A stretch of 13,048 nt of DNA from CAYPHY01 sp964410625 (GTDB lineage Bacteria; Chloroflexota; Anaerolineae; Promineifilales; Promineifilaceae). Numbering within the stretch: position 1 is the stretch's first letter; each line of letters begins with the position of its first letter. Below are positions 12,633-13,048 of the stretch, in pieces. The position numbers were made by a program, and so were the translations under genes. The notes below the pieces were generated by a model. The model was not told where the DNA came from and searched no databases. It was given only the letters and a program-made list of their open reading frames with translations. The stretch lies in NCBI GenBank assembly GCA_964410625.1, contig CAYPHY010000075.1, positions 1 to 13,048 on the forward strand, in the 5' to 3' direction.

Positions 12633-12644
12633 TTGGATTTCAAG

Positions 12645-13048
12645 ATGCGAGCATTATTGCAGAGGGTTTCTCAAGCCCGTGTCACGGTAGAGGGGCAGGT
12701 TGTGGGGGAGATTGGGCCGGGTTTTGTGGTGTTGTTGGGCGTGACCCACAGCGACGGCCGCGAGGAGGCGGAGTGGCTAGCGCGAAAGATCGGCGGGCTG
12801 CGGCTGTTTGAGGATGAGCAGGGGAAGATGAACCGCAGCCTGGAAGATGTAGGGGGAGCGTTGCTGGTTATCTCCCAATTTACGCTCTATGGAGATACGC
12901 GAAAGGGTCGGCGGCCGTCGTTTATCGAAGCGGCCGTTCCCGAACACGCCGAACCGTTGGTAGATTACTTTGTCGCCCTACTACGTGACCAAGGCTTCAC
13001 CGTCGCCACCGGCGTCTTTGGAGCACATATGGAAGTGGAAATCCACAA
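12645..13048 (+). CDS. dtd: D-aminoacyl-tRNA deacylase (3' end beyond window)
   Basis: The first 134 residues of the roughly 145-150-residue DTD enzyme, which hydrolyses D-amino acids mischarged on tRNA. Seen: the opening MRALLQRVSQARVTVEG, the catalytic-site motif SQFTLYGDTRKGRRPSF (from residue 77) and the end GAHMEVEIH just before the window edge. The Gly-cisPro motif (NxGPVT), which gives chiral proofreading, would fall immediately outside the window and cannot be checked. There is no strong Shine-Dalgarno site. It is separated from the EPS cluster by a hairpin block and is probably an unrelated housekeeping gene. Confidence 0.95.
   Translation, partial: MRALLQRVSQARVTVEGQVVGEIGPGFVVLLGVTHSDGREEAEWLARKIGGLRLFEDEQGKMNRSLEDVGGALLVISQFTLYGDTRKGRRPSFIEAAVPEHAEPLVDYFVALLRDQGFTVATGVFGAHMEVEIH

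Overview
The window looks like a chromosomal segment of a Chloroflexota bacterium, probably a filamentous Anaerolineae/Ardenticatenia-type lineage. This is inferred from a very frequent CGGCCG-centred word, a GerW-like protein next to a small membrane protein, an HNH nuclease paired with a small protein of a type shared with cyanobacteria, and Firmicutes-style split chain-length/kinase proteins for exopolysaccharide. No rRNA, tRNA or CRISPR was seen.

Region by region. Positions 1-1803 (minus strand) hold phage packaging genes: a large terminase subunit that runs off the left edge, preceded by a small zinc-finger protein in the position of the small terminase subunit. The large gene is hidden by long meaningless antisense frames. 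Positions 1804-2194 contain no gene but hold two short GC-rich repeat copies and some inverted repeats. Positions 2195-3608 (plus) carry a small membrane protein, a GerW/YtfJ-like protein and a multi-pass membrane protein. Positions 3782-5053 encode a sarcosine-oxidase-like flavoprotein. Positions 5130-7997 (minus) carry uppP, tgt, an HNH nuclease and its translationally abutting partner. Positions 8101-12550 (plus) form an exopolysaccharide cluster: a GT4 glycosyltransferase, two Wzz-type proteins, a CpsD/CapB-type tyrosine kinase and a StrD/RmlA-type nucleotidyltransferase. The 5' part of dtd closes the window.

The EPS genes fit one pathway: activated-sugar synthesis, glycosyl transfer, and chain-length/export control by the Wzz-kinase system. 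Undecaprenyl phosphate recycling by UppP, encoded nearby on the other strand, would support lipid-linked assembly.

The most striking feature is not a gene. Many gene junctions contain a roughly 30-130 nt self-complementary block built from short, slightly varied words. The words differ from junction to junction, although some blocks share vocabulary. Several blocks overlap the 3' ends of coding sequences and supply the last few residues (flavoprotein, tgt, glycosyltransferase, first Wzz protein). One lies between a perfect orphan Shine-Dalgarno site and the start codon of the kinase. Another is embedded in frame inside the terminase nuclease domain. Together with the CGGCCGT/ACGGCCG word (about fifty copies counted by eye), these point to an active, largely sequence-agnostic process that creates or expands hairpins in this genome.
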